From: Paenibacillus aurantius
Lineage (GTDB): Bacteria > Bacillota > Bacilli > Paenibacillales > NBRC-103111
NCBI RefSeq assembly: GCF_032268605.1
Contig: NZ_CP130318.1
Location: forward strand, 3,849,913-3,913,912
Direction: 5' to 3'
DNA length: 64,000 nt
The translations under genes were made by a program, and so were the position numbers. Shown here in pieces: positions 43,237 to 51,856 of the stretch. The notes under the pieces are model-generated. The model was not told the DNA's origin. It saw only the letters and a list, made by a program, of their open reading frames with translations, and did no database searches. Position 1 is the stretch's first letter. Every line of letters starts with the position of its first letter.

Positions 43237-44481
43237 CTACCCCGTTCGCGGGGAAGCTCCCGCTGCAGAGGGCATGGGCTCGCCGGACGCTTCGGCCACC
43301 CGCTTGTCCAGGCGGTTCAGCTTGATGAGGGCGGCGGTAAGCAGAAGCGCTACTCCATTGATGACGAAAATCGTTCGAATCGAGACCAAGCCCCCAAGAA
43401 AGCCTCCGACGACAGGCCCAAGCATCATGGCGAGCTGATTCGCCGACTGGTTCAAGCTGAATGCCCTCCCCCGGAATTCACTTGGGGTCACCTTAACGAT
43501 CATGGCGTTGACCGAAGGATAGACCCCCGCCCAGAACAACCCGTACATAAAACGCAGCGCTCCAAAGCCGAAGAGGTGATGAACGAACACCTGCAGCAGG
43601 TTCCCGATTCCCCCGCCGATCAGCCCGATAAACAGGATTCGTGAGAAGCCCGTCTTCGCCCCCAGCTTGCCCCAGCGGGGGGCCGCCAGTACCGTAGCGA
43701 TGCCGACCGCGGAGAAGATAATGCCCGAGCTGAGGGAGGCATCCTGCTTGGAAGCGCCCAGCTCCAGCACATAGACGGTGATGAGCGGCTCGAGAATCAT
43801 GATCGAGAACGTCCCCATCATCACGAGGCCGAGCAAAGTCATGAAGGTCCGGTTGGAAGCGGCCGTTCTCAGGTCCTCCCGGATGTTGGAGCGGACCCCC
43901 GTGCGGTTGATCTTCTCTTCCTTCGCGAAGAAAGTGGCAATCAGGGCGGCAATTAGAACGATGAAGCCCGAGAACAAGAAAGCCTCGCGGTTGCCGAACC
44001 AGTGGCTGACAAAACCGCCGACCAGCGGGCCGACGATGCCTCCCGTCGCTCCGGCCGTGGCCATTATTCCCAGGGCATACCCTACATGCTTCTCCGGGGT
44101 ATTGGTGGCGACCAGCGCGATGGAAGCGGGGACAAATCCGGCGAGGAGTCCCTGCAGAATGCGCAGAACGAGTAGCTCGTAGGGATTATGCACCCAGAAA
44201 TTAATAAAATAAAGCGCCGCCAGGCTGTAGCCCGAGCGGATCAGCATCGGCTTTCTCCCGTACTTGTCCGCAAGCGAACCCCAATACGGCGATATCAAGG
44301 CGCTCGCCAGAAAGGTTATGCCGAAAGCGGCTCCCGACCAGGCACCCAGCTCGCTTTCTCCTACGCCAAGCTCCGTGTGAAGGAAGATGGGCAGGAACGG
44401 GATAGATACCGAGTAAGCCGTACTGCAGAAAAAAACGCCGATCCACAGGACGGCGAGATTGCGTTTCCAAGAAAAGGTCAT
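43237..44481 (-). CDS. MFS multidrug-efflux-type transporter
   Basis: This 414-aa major facilitator has 12 predicted helices. The loop 2-3 motif SPYWGSLADKYGRKPMLI and the helix-5 motif C-like GIMATAGATGGIVGPLVGG point to a drug:proton antiporter (DHA1). The frame is open to 45294, but that part lies under the tetR gene. The ATG at 44481 has AGGAGAG upstream and begins the first helix (LAVLWIGVFFCSTAYSVSIPFLP). It is divergent from a TetR regulator with a double operator between, the usual arrangement for an inducible exporter. Confidence 0.9.
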   Translation of the reverse strand: MTFSWKRNLAVLWIGVFFCSTAYSVSIPFLPIFLHTELGVGESELGAWSGAAFGITFLASALISPYWGSLADKYGRKPMLIRSGYSLAALYFINFWVHNPYELLVLRILQGLLAGFVPASIALVATNTPEKHVGYALGIMATAGATGGIVGPLVGGFVSHWFGNREAFLFSGFIVLIAALIATFFAKEEKINRTGVRSNIREDLRTAASNRTFMTLLGLVMMGTFSIMILEPLITVYVLELGASKQDASLSSGIIFSAVGIATVLAAPRWGKLGAKTGFSRILFIGLIGGGIGNLLQVFVHHLFGFGALRFMYGLFWAGVYPSVNAMIVKVTPSEFRGRAFSLNQSANQLAMMLGPVVGGFLGGLVSIRTIFVINGVALLLTAALIKLNRLDKRVAEASGEPMPSAAGASPRTG

Positions 44482-44609
44482 GTCCGGTCTCTCCTCCCTC
44501 CATTCATTGTACCACCGGGAGGAAGACACTTCCACGAAACTTCCTGGAGAACGGGAAGAGCCGGGCGTTCCGTCTTGTCTTCCCCGCCGTTCTAGGCACG
44601 TCAACCGGC

Positions 44610-44666
44610 TTGCCAAACCGCTGTCCTTCGATGTACAATGACCACAGTCATTTATGACTACGGTCA
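44610..44666 (+). promoter_or_regulatory. tetR promoter and double TGAC-N4-GTCA operator
   Basis: TTGCCA (44610-44615) and TACAAT (44634-44639) are 18 bp apart. Two palindromes, TGACCACAGTCA and TGACTACGGTCA (44639-44650 and 44655-44666), follow with four bases between, the first overlapping the last base of the -10 box. This is a typical TetR-family operator and would give autorepression, and probably control of the divergent MFS gene. Confidence 0.8.
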
Positions 44667-44694
44667 TTTTTTGGTGTAGGAGGAGTGATCCATC

Positions 44695-45279
44695 GTGTCT
44701 AGAGAAACCCGAAAAGCCCGGACCCGGGAAGACATTGTCCGCCGCGCGGTCGAGCTGTTCAAGCGGAAAGGCTATGATCAGGTAACCGTAGAGGAGATCA
44801 CAACGGCCTGCGGAATTGCCAAAGGAACCTTTTTCAATTATTTTCCGAGAAAAGAGCACCTTCTTCTGCACCTCTCCGAAACCTACCTGCCTCTTATGAC
44901 CGCCATCATCGAGCGGCATGCGGAGGGCGATTGGAAGGACCGCCTTCAGAGAATCTTTAGCGATCTGACGGAGCTGTACTTCCGGCATTACGATCTGCTT
45001 CGCCGGGTGCTGGCCGAAACGGTGCGCTCGGCCCTTGAAGCCGGGGAGGAATCGGCGAATCTGGCCGTCTTTCGGAACAAGCTCGCTTCCCTTCTCGAAG
45101 AGGGCAAGAAGACCGGGCAGGTGCGTTCCGAAGGAGATGCCGGTAGTGCCGCATCCGTTCTTCTCGCCCTTTACATGAGCTCTCTTCTGCAGGGTAAAGA
45201 TCGGGATAGCGTGATGGCAAGCATGAGGGCCCAGCTGAATACCGTATGGGAGGGAATCGGCGGTGGGAAGAGCTCGTAA
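44695..45279 (+). CDS. TetR-family transcriptional regulator
   Basis: This 194-aa regulator has the TetR N-terminal domain: TREDIVRRAVELFKRKGYDQ followed by VTVEEITTACGIAKGTFFNYFPRKEHLL. The C-terminal ligand domain is helical and variable. It most likely represses itself and the divergent MFS exporter through the double palindrome upstream. The GTG start at 44695 follows TAGGAGGAGTGATCC. Its end overlaps the GDPD gene by 17 bases, so that gene is probably co-expressed. Confidence 0.92.
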   Translation: MSRETRKARTREDIVRRAVELFKRKGYDQVTVEEITTACGIAKGTFFNYFPRKEHLLLHLSETYLPLMTAIIERHAEGDWKDRLQRIFSDLTELYFRHYDLLRRVLAETVRSALEAGEESANLAVFRNKLASLLEEGKKTGQVRSEGDAGSAASVLLALYMSSLLQGKDRDSVMASMRAQLNTVWEGIGGGKSS

Positions 45280-46255
45280 GCTGCTTCGGAGCAAGGCGCT
45301 CCGGTTATTGGCCGTACTGGTCGTTATCGTTTACTTGATGAATACCAGCCTGCTGGCGCCCAAGCCGGACGGCCCCCCTCAGCTTCTCGCCCACCGGGGC
45401 CTGGCCCAAACCTTCCCCATGGAGGGTATCGGGAACGACACGTGCACGGCGGAGCGGATCTATCCGCCGGAGCACCCTTATCTCGAGAATACCCTCGCTT
45501 CGATGGAGGCGGCCTTCGAGGCCGGAGCGGGCATGGTGGAATTCGACGTCCACTGGACGAAGGACGACCAGTTTGCGGTCTTTCACGATTGGACGCTGGA
45601 TTGCCGTACCGATCTCAAGGGCGTTACCCGCGACTATACGATGGCCGAGCTGAAGAAGGCCGATATCGGGTACGGATACACGGCGGACGAGGGCCGGACC
45701 TATCCTTTCCGCGGAAAAGGGATCGGGTTAATGCCAACGCTTACGGAGGTGCTGGACCGGTTCCCGGACCGCTACCTTCTGCTTCACATCAAGAGCAACG
45801 ATCCCCGGGAAGGAGAACGGCTTGCTTCTATCCTGGCGGAGCTGCCGGCCGGGCGCCGGGAGAAGCTGACGGTGTATGGCGGAGATCAGCCGGTAGCCGA
45901 GCTCAAGAAGAAGCTTCCTTCCCTAAGGGTAATGTCTAAGGAAACCTTAAAGGGCTGCCTTCTTTCCTACCTGGCGGTCGGCTGGACGGGCTATATGCCC
46001 GAAGCGTGCCGCCACACCCAGCTCCAGCTTCCCGAGAAGCTCGCTCCCCTGCTGTGGGGATGGCCGTACCAATTCCTGAACCGCATGGAGCGCGCCGATA
46101 CGAGGGTAATCGTCGTGGGCGGCGACGGCAGCGAATTTTCCAGCGGGTTTGACACCCCGGAAGACCTAAAGCGGCTGCCGGACGGCTTCACGGGGTGGAT
46201 CTGGACGAACCGGATCGACCGGGTGGCCAAGGCCGTTCTCCCCGATACTCCCTGA
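45263..46255 (+). CDS. Membrane-anchored glycerophosphodiester phosphodiesterase
   Basis: This 330-aa GDPD-family protein has an N-terminal helix (RLLAVLVVIVYLMNTSLLA). The TIM-barrel domain contains LLAHRGLAQTFPMEG with the catalytic His, ENTLASMEAAFEAGAGMVEFDVHWTKDDQFAVFHDWTLD with the metal-binding Glu, Asp and second His, and DRYLLLHIKSN. A long insert after HRG (about 25 residues with Asn and Cys) differs from standard GDPDs. It would hydrolyse glycerophosphodiesters outside the membrane. The GTG start overlaps tetR. Confidence 0.87.
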   Translation: MGRARKLLRSKALRLLAVLVVIVYLMNTSLLAPKPDGPPQLLAHRGLAQTFPMEGIGNDTCTAERIYPPEHPYLENTLASMEAAFEAGAGMVEFDVHWTKDDQFAVFHDWTLDCRTDLKGVTRDYTMAELKKADIGYGYTADEGRTYPFRGKGIGLMPTLTEVLDRFPDRYLLLHIKSNDPREGERLASILAELPAGRREKLTVYGGDQPVAELKKKLPSLRVMSKETLKGCLLSYLAVGWTGYMPEACRHTQLQLPEKLAPLLWGWPYQFLNRMERADTRVIVVGGDGSEFSSGFDTPEDLKRLPDGFTGWIWTNRIDRVAKAVLPDTP

Positions 46256-46391
46256 CGGTACCGGCTCTGGCCGGCGTCTGCCCTCAACCGGCGGCGGATA
46301 GGGAACAACCGGTGTTCCGTCCATCCTCCTCGGCTTGCGAGTCTGCCGGGGCGTTGGAGCCGCTCCTCTTTTCAGTAGACTCCCTCCCATG

Positions 46392-46426
46392 CGCAAAAAA
46401 GCTGCCCACCTGGGCAGCTTTTTGCG
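46392..46426. terminator. Bidirectional terminator
   Basis: CGCAAAAAAGCTGCCCA and its complement flank CC, giving a 16-bp stem with A/T runs on both sides between the convergent GDPD and secreted-protein genes. Confidence 0.88.
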
Positions 46427-46431
46427 ATCCT

Positions 46432-47280
46432 TTAGCCGGCTGTCGTTGCGCTTGTTCCCGTTGCTCCACTCGATGGAGCCGGTGTGGCCGGTGCGGCCGT
46501 CTTGCCGTCAGCTCCGCGCTGCGGCCGATCCGTTCCTTTTCTTTCCACGAAGGTTTTGATATCCTCCGTCATCGATTCTTTGATCTTGGCGATGAGGTCA
46601 TCCTCGCTAATGCCTTTGGCTTGGGCGATTTCGGCGAGTGACTTGCCGGATTCCAGCTCCGTCTTCAGCTCGTCGTCCGTCAGCCCGACCAGAGGAGCGA
46701 GCTTGTCAGGATGCAGCCCGAAGCCTCCATGTCCGCCGGGTCCGCCATGTCCCCCCCGACCGGGACCGCCCTTGCCGAAGTCAGCCGGGAACGTGCCGGT
46801 GATCTCCTGCGTCAGATGCTCCGTGAGCCCCGCTTTCTGCTCATCCGCCTGCGCCTGCGTCAGCTTGCCTGCCGCTACGGCGTCATCGATGCTCTTCGTT
46901 TCGGCCGCCGTCAGCTTCTCGAGGAACGCCTCCTGCGTCAGGCCCGCCTTTTCCTGGGCTACCTGTGCCAGCGTCTTGCCTGCCTTAAGCTCCGTCATCA
47001 GGGCGGAGGTATCGATTCCTAAGAGATCGGACGTTTCTTGAAGCACATTCCCACCGCGGAAGCCTTTCTCTCCGAAGCCGCCGCCCCGCTTGCCATGGCC
47101 GCCGCCGGGGAAGGAATCGTTCGTTCCGGTCTGCGCCTTCGTTCCCGGTGCCGTCTGGGCTTGTCCCGAATCCGTCGTATCCGCGAACACTTGACTTTGA
47201 GAGAGGGCTGCGATGCCGCCGCCTAGAATAACGCCTGCCGCCAACGTGCTTTTGAGGAGTTTGCCTTTGAACGAATTCAT
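46432..47280 (-). CDS. Secreted protein with two helical repeats and Gly/His-rich linkers
   Basis: This 282-aa exported protein has a signal peptide ending near SQVFA. Two related modules follow, LGIDTSALMTELKAGKTLAQVAQEKAGL (as two parts around residues 85-115) and VGLTDDELKTELESGKSLAEIAQAKGI near residues 195-225. Each resembles a short helical repeat seen in secreted Bacillus proteins. Gly/His-rich stretches (FPGGGHGKRGGGFGEKGFRG and GGPGRGGHGGPGGHGGFG) separate them. I do not recognise a function; the Gly/His segments might bind metal. The ATG at 47280 follows AAGGTGGAATGAAG. Confidence 0.75.
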   Translation of the reverse strand: MNSFKGKLLKSTLAAGVILGGGIAALSQSQVFADTTDSGQAQTAPGTKAQTGTNDSFPGGGHGKRGGGFGEKGFRGGNVLQETSDLLGIDTSALMTELKAGKTLAQVAQEKAGLTQEAFLEKLTAAETKSIDDAVAAGKLTQAQADEQKAGLTEHLTQEITGTFPADFGKGGPGRGGHGGPGGHGGFGLHPDKLAPLVGLTDDELKTELESGKSLAEIAQAKGISEDDLIAKIKESMTEDIKTFVERKGTDRPQRGADGKTAAPATPAPSSGATGTSATTAG

Positions 47281-47391
47281 TCTTCATTCCACCTTTTCTT
47301 CTCTATTTGCCTTACACTTAGTACTATAGCCCCCTTAGCTGAAGGGCGTCTGAGTGCTAGCTGAGAGTTTTCTGAAAAGGCAGAGATCTTT

Positions 47392-48840
47392 CTATAGAAT
47401 AGGAGAAAGCAGCCGGGTACAGGATTCCCGGAGCTTGTACAGAGCCGACCGGTTGCGGTAGATGTCATAGGTCAGCTGCAGGCTGTGCTCCATATCCTCT
47501 TCGAAGATGGCCTGAAGCCGGGAAGCGGTAGCCGTATCGTAAAGGAAAGCATTGATCTCGAAATTCAGCTTGAAGCTGCGGATGTCCATATTCGCGGTGC
47601 CGACCGAGGCGACCCGGCCGTCGATGACGACCATTTTGGCATGAAGAAAGCCTTTCTCATAGAGGAAGCACTTCATGCCCGCCTCCAGAAGCTCCCCCAG
47701 GTAGGACCAGGAGGCCCAATACACCATCCGGTGATCCGGACGGCTCGGGATCATCATCCGCACGTCCACTCCTGACCAGATGGCCAGTTTCAGCGCATTT
47801 AAGAGACTTTCGTCCGGAATGAAGTACGGGGATTGGATGTAGATGCTTTCCTTCGCGTCGTTGATCATCTTGATATAGGCGTTCTTGATCTGCTCCATCT
47901 CGTTATCCGGTCCGCTTGCCACAATCTGTACCCCTACCTGGCCCACGCCCGGACGATAGAGCGGAAAGAAGGAGGTCTCCTCCTTCAGCTTGTGAACGGA
48001 GGCCAGGTTCCAGTCCATCAGAAAGTGGGCTTGCAGCTGAAGCACGGTCGTTCCCTGCAGCCGCAGATGGGTGTCCCGCCAGAAGCCGTATCTCGGGTTC
48101 AGGCCCAAGTATTCGTCTCCTACGTTGAAGCCGCCGATATAGCCGAATTCCCCGTCAATAACGGCCACCTTGCGGTGGTTGCGGTAATTCACCCGGAAAT
48201 TCAAATAAGGAATGCGGGACGGAAAGAAAGCCGCCACCTGCCCCCCCGCCCGGATGAGCCCGTCAAAAAAATGGCGCGGCAGCCTATTGCTGCCAATGTC
48301 GTCATAAAGCAGCCTTACCTGCACTCCCTCTTGGGCTTTGCGGGCCAGGAGCTCCACGAGCCTCTTCCCCAACCCGTCCGCGTTCAGAATATAATATTGA
48401 AGATGAATATGATGCCGGGCCGCCTCCAGGTCGGCGAACAGTCTGTCGAATTTGGAAGGGCCGTCGGTGAACACCTCCACCGCATTGTTCTGGGTAAAGA
48501 GGGCGTGGCCGCTTCTCAGGTTCATATAGATCAGATCCTGGTAGATAACCATCTCGGGATCGTTATAGTGGATTTGGTGGCGGCGGAAGCTCTCGCGCTG
48601 GCTTTCGATCAAGGAGTCCAGCTTCCGCTGGTCCTCTTCCCGGATCTTGTACAGCTTGCGCCGGGATAAATTCTGGCCCAGAATCAGATAGAGCACAAAG
48701 CCGAGGCCGGGCAGAAACAGCAGCACCATGAGCCAGGCCCAGGTGACGCCTACATTCCGCCGCTCCAGGAAGACAATGGCCAGGGCCAGCAAAAGATTCA
48801 GCACAAGCAAAAAAGTCGATACGTCTTTCAGCCATCCCAT
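47392..48840 (-). CDS. cls: Cardiolipin synthase
   Basis: This 482-aa phospholipase D-superfamily enzyme makes cardiolipin from two phosphatidylglycerols at the membrane. Two N-terminal helices (TFLLVLNLLLALAIVFLERR and AWLMVLLFLPGLGFVLYLILG) precede two HKD motifs: NHRKVAVIDGEFGYIGGFN and HAKMVVIDGRVASVGTANMD. Length and layout match ClsA-type synthases of bacilli. The ATG is at 48840; the ribosome site AGGGGAGGGAAGGCC is strong. Confidence 0.95.
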   Translation of the reverse strand: MGWLKDVSTFLLVLNLLLALAIVFLERRNVGVTWAWLMVLLFLPGLGFVLYLILGQNLSRRKLYKIREEDQRKLDSLIESQRESFRRHQIHYNDPEMVIYQDLIYMNLRSGHALFTQNNAVEVFTDGPSKFDRLFADLEAARHHIHLQYYILNADGLGKRLVELLARKAQEGVQVRLLYDDIGSNRLPRHFFDGLIRAGGQVAAFFPSRIPYLNFRVNYRNHRKVAVIDGEFGYIGGFNVGDEYLGLNPRYGFWRDTHLRLQGTTVLQLQAHFLMDWNLASVHKLKEETSFFPLYRPGVGQVGVQIVASGPDNEMEQIKNAYIKMINDAKESIYIQSPYFIPDESLLNALKLAIWSGVDVRMMIPSRPDHRMVYWASWSYLGELLEAGMKCFLYEKGFLHAKMVVIDGRVASVGTANMDIRSFKLNFEINAFLYDTATASRLQAIFEEDMEHSLQLTYDIYRNRSALYKLRESCTRLLSPIL

Positions 48841-48906
48841 GGCCTTCCCTCCCCTCTAAGCCGCATTACTAAAATATAACGGATTCTGGTAAAAACAACA
48901 AACCTC

Positions 48907-48997
48907 GTGCCTTATCCGGTAACTTTGTTGGCGGGAACCCCCCGTATGGGGCACGAAATTCAATAGGAAAGCAGAACAACACTCACGGATAAGGCAC
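48907..48997. repeat. 91-bp intergenic element with 12-bp perfect terminal inverted repeats
   Basis: The element begins GTGCCTTATCCG (48907-48918) and ends CGGATAAGGCAC (48986-48997), perfect complements of each other. Its left 20 bases recur after splB (12727), and its inner segment 48957-48977 recurs in reverse orientation at 22124-22143. It has an inner CCCC/GGGG pairing and no coding capacity. This fits a miniature inverted-repeat element or REP-like repeat. I know no named family for it. Confidence 0.8.
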
Positions 48998-49005
48998 TCC
49001 GACGT

Positions 49006-49035
49006 CAAAAAGCGGAAGCTCCGAAGAGCTTCCGC
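49006..49035 (-). terminator. Rho-independent terminator of the SDR gene
   Basis: On the minus strand GCGGAAGCTC pairs with GAGCTTCCGC (loop TTCG), followed by TTTTT; it lies 70 bases after the stop. Confidence 0.85.
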
Positions 49036-49104
49036 CGAAAGGAAAGAAAAGACGGGACCGGTGATCCCAATATAGCAAGAAAGAATTGCCAGCCGGGTTA
49101 GCCG

Positions 49105-49893
49105 CTAATGCAGAAGCGAGTCCGCTCCATCGATATAGATCGCCGTTCCGGACACGTGGGAGGCTTCTTCCGAAGCGAGGAAGAGCACCAGATCGGCCAC
49201 CTGCCGGATGTTCCCCGGCCCTCCCTGAAGCGGGTTGGCGCCCTCCGGAAACTCGACCGGAATGGCGATCTTCTCCACCTCCTCCGTGCGGTTCGTGTTC
49301 TCATCGATATTCGTCTCAATCGCTCCCGGGCAGATGGCGTTTACGCGAATTTTGAACTTCGCCAGCTCGAGAGCGGCCATTTTCATGAAGGCTACCTGGC
49401 CCGCCTTGCTTGAGCTGTACGCGCTCGCCCCGAAGTTGTTGAACACCCGGTTGCCGTTCACCGAGCTCGTAATGATGACGCTTCCCCCGTTCTTCTTCAG
49501 ATGGGGAATCGCATATTTCAAGGTCAGGAAGGTTCCCTTGAGGTTGATATCGAGGGTCTGATCCCATTCCTCTACGGATAAGTCTTCAATCGGGGTCCAG
49601 GTGCCGTTAATGCCGGCGTTGGCAAATAGAATATCGATCTTCCCGTAATGCTCGACGGCCCGGCGGATGCCTTCCTCCACCATCTCCGGCTTGGAAATAT
49701 CGGTCTCCACGACCAGTGCCTCTCCGCCTGCCCTTTCAATCTCCTGCTTGACCCGGTCGGCTTCCTCTACCGTCCGGTCCAACAGGCAGATCTTCGCTCC
49801 CTGCTCCGCCAGCCTAAGGGCGGCTCCTTTTCCGATTCCCGATCCGCCGCCCGTAATGACGGCCACTTTCCCGGCAACCCGTTTCTCTCCCAT
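49105..49893 (-). CDS. SDR-family oxidoreductase
   Basis: This 262-aa classical short-chain dehydrogenase has ITGGGSGIGKGAALRLAEQG, NAGINGTW, a catalytic Ser in IITSSVNGN and YSSSK as YxxxK, followed by INVRVNAICPGAIETN-like sequence (IRVNAICPGAIETN). It ends GTAIYIDGADSLLH. An Asp after the second strand (CLLDRTVEEAD) suggests NAD(H) preference. The substrate is unknown. The ATG at 49893 has GGAGATGAGG upstream; another ATG at 49902 abuts the ribosome site. It is a single gene. Confidence 0.88.
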   Translation of the reverse strand: MGEKRVAGKVAVITGGGSGIGKGAALRLAEQGAKICLLDRTVEEADRVKQEIERAGGEALVVETDISKPEMVEEGIRRAVEHYGKIDILFANAGINGTWTPIEDLSVEEWDQTLDINLKGTFLTLKYAIPHLKKNGGSVIITSSVNGNRVFNNFGASAYSSSKAGQVAFMKMAALELAKFKIRVNAICPGAIETNIDENTNRTEEVEKIAIPVEFPEGANPLQGGPGNIRQVADLVLFLASEEASHVSGTAIYIDGADSLLH

Positions 49894-49969
49894 TACCCTC
49901 ATCTCCTAACGGTTAAAGTATGGAAACTCCTCATCCTCCACTATTTAACCGTCGCGGGTTCTTGCTGAA

Positions 49970-51856
49970 TCAAGCGCCTTCCAGGTTTTTGAACTGGTTG
50001 TGGAACATCCGGGAATAGGTGCCGCCCTTTCCCAAAAGCTCCTCGTGGCTGCCCTTCTCCGCAATGCTTCCCTGATCGATCACCATGATCGTGTCCGCAT
50101 CGCGGATCGTGTTGAGCCGGTGGGCAATGACAAAGCTCGTTCTCCCCTGCATCATCGTTAGCAGAGCATCCTGAATATGCTGCTCCGTACGGGTATCGAT
50201 GCTGCTAGTCGCCTCGTCCAGGATGAGCAGGGACGGCTCGGCCAGCATCACCCGGGCGATGGCGAGAAGCTGCCGCTGCCCTTGGCTCAGATTGCCGCCG
50301 TTCTCGCTAAGCAGCGTATCGTACCCTTTGGGCAGCTTCCGGATGAAGGCTTCCGCATTCGCCATCGCCGCCGCTTCTTCCATTTCCTTATCGGTTGCCT
50401 CCGGCCGGCCGTATTTGATGTTGTCCCGGATGGTTCCCGAGAACAGGTACGTGTCCTGAAGCACGATTCCGAAGCAGCGGCGAAGGCTGTCCCTCGTATA
50501 CCGGCGGATATCTTTGCCGTCGAGATAGATGGTTCCGCCCGTCACATCGTAGAACCTCGTCACAAGATTAACGATCGTCGTCTTGCCCGCTCCCGTCGGA
50601 CCGACGAGGGCGAGACTCGTACCCGCCTCGGCCTCGAAGCTGACGTTCTGCAGGATGGGCCGGTCCGGCCGGTACCCGAAGGTAACGTTGTCGAACACCA
50701 CCCGGCCCTGCGGGTGGACAAGCGGAACCGCTCCCGGCGGATCCTCGGGCTCTTCCTGTTCGTCCAGCACCTCGAAGGCCCGCTCGGCCCCTGCCACGCC
50801 CGACTGCAGAAGGTTGTAGGTATTGGCGATTTCGTTAAGCGGCCGGACAAACTGCCGGGAATAGCTCAGGAAGCTCGCGATAATGCCGACCGTGATGCTG
50901 CCCTTGACGGCAAGCACCCCTCCGACAATGGCTACGGCGGCAAACCCGATGTTATTGATGACACTCAGAATGGGCATAAGAAAGCCGGAATAAATTTGCG
51001 CCTTCAAGCCGACCTCGTACAGCCTCGCGTTCACTTCCTCAAATTCCCGGATGGAGGATTCCTCATGATTAAAGGCTTTGACCATGGCAATGCCCGATAC
51101 CGTTTCCTCGATATGCCCGTTGAGCTTGCCGAGCTCCGCCTGCTGGGCCTTAAAAAGGCTGCTCGTCTTGCGGGTGATCGAGCGGGCGAGCAGATAAACC
51201 AGCGGTACAGTAATAAGGCTGGCCAGCGTGAGCAGAGGGCTCAGGATGAGCATCATGACCAGCGAACCGACAATGGCGATGATTCCTGACATGAGCTGGG
51301 TGGTCGACTGCGAAATGGAATTGCTTACGTTGTCGATATCATTGGATAGACGGCTCATCACTTCCCCATGGGGGCGGGAATCGAAATAAGCGAGCGGCAG
51401 CTTCTGCAGCTTCGCGAACATGGTCCGGCGAAGACCCATGACGATTCGTTGGGACAAGCCTGCCATGATCCAGCTCTGGCTGAAGGTAAGGACGGCGTCG
51501 GCCAGATAAGCGGCCAGGAGCGCCACAAGCACGGTTTGGAGCAAGCGGAAGTCGACGGCGGTCCCGTTCACCGACATGGCGTCGACGGCGCGTCCGATCA
51601 GGTAGGGACCGGCCAAGGTAAGACCGGCGCTTAAGAGCAGGAACAGGAAGACGCAGGTAAGCAGCTTCCTCTCCGCGCCCAGGTACCTCCACAGGCGGGT
51701 CAGCGTAGCCCGGAACTGCTTCGGCTTGACGGCCTGGACCCTCCCTCCGCGGCCGATCATTCCGCCAGGCCGGCCCGGGCCACCCGGCATGCCCATCGGA
51801 GGAGCAGGGTCCGCCTGTCCCCTGTTTCTGCCCGGGCTTTCCTTATGCGTTGACAT
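49970..51856 (-). CDS. Heterodimeric ABC exporter subunit, catalytically complete
   Basis: This 628-aa half-transporter has an N-terminal Pro/Gly/Met-rich cytoplasmic extension (about 45 residues), six helices, and a nucleotide-binding domain with Walker A GPTGAGKTT, signature NLSQGQRQLLAIARV and Walker B LLILDEATSSID with the catalytic Glu present. The LSQGQ signature replaces LSGGQ. It pairs with the gene just upstream, which it overlaps by 14 bases; this order and asymmetry match YfiB/YfiC- and BmrC/BmrD-type multidrug exporters. Confidence 0.92.
   Translation of the reverse strand: MSTHKESPGRNRGQADPAPPMGMPGGPGRPGGMIGRGGRVQAVKPKQFRATLTRLWRYLGAERKLLTCVFLFLLLSAGLTLAGPYLIGRAVDAMSVNGTAVDFRLLQTVLVALLAAYLADAVLTFSQSWIMAGLSQRIVMGLRRTMFAKLQKLPLAYFDSRPHGEVMSRLSNDIDNVSNSISQSTTQLMSGIIAIVGSLVMMLILSPLLTLASLITVPLVYLLARSITRKTSSLFKAQQAELGKLNGHIEETVSGIAMVKAFNHEESSIREFEEVNARLYEVGLKAQIYSGFLMPILSVINNIGFAAVAIVGGVLAVKGSITVGIIASFLSYSRQFVRPLNEIANTYNLLQSGVAGAERAFEVLDEQEEPEDPPGAVPLVHPQGRVVFDNVTFGYRPDRPILQNVSFEAEAGTSLALVGPTGAGKTTIVNLVTRFYDVTGGTIYLDGKDIRRYTRDSLRRCFGIVLQDTYLFSGTIRDNIKYGRPEATDKEMEEAAAMANAEAFIRKLPKGYDTLLSENGGNLSQGQRQLLAIARVMLAEPSLLILDEATSSIDTRTEQHIQDALLTMMQGRTSFVIAHRLNTIRDADTIMVIDQGSIAEKGSHEELLGKGGTYSRMFHNQFKNLEGA

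Noticed and set aside
44482-45294. Long upstream extension of the MFS frame
   Set aside because: It lies over the tetR gene and the operator region; the ATG at 44481 starts the first helix.
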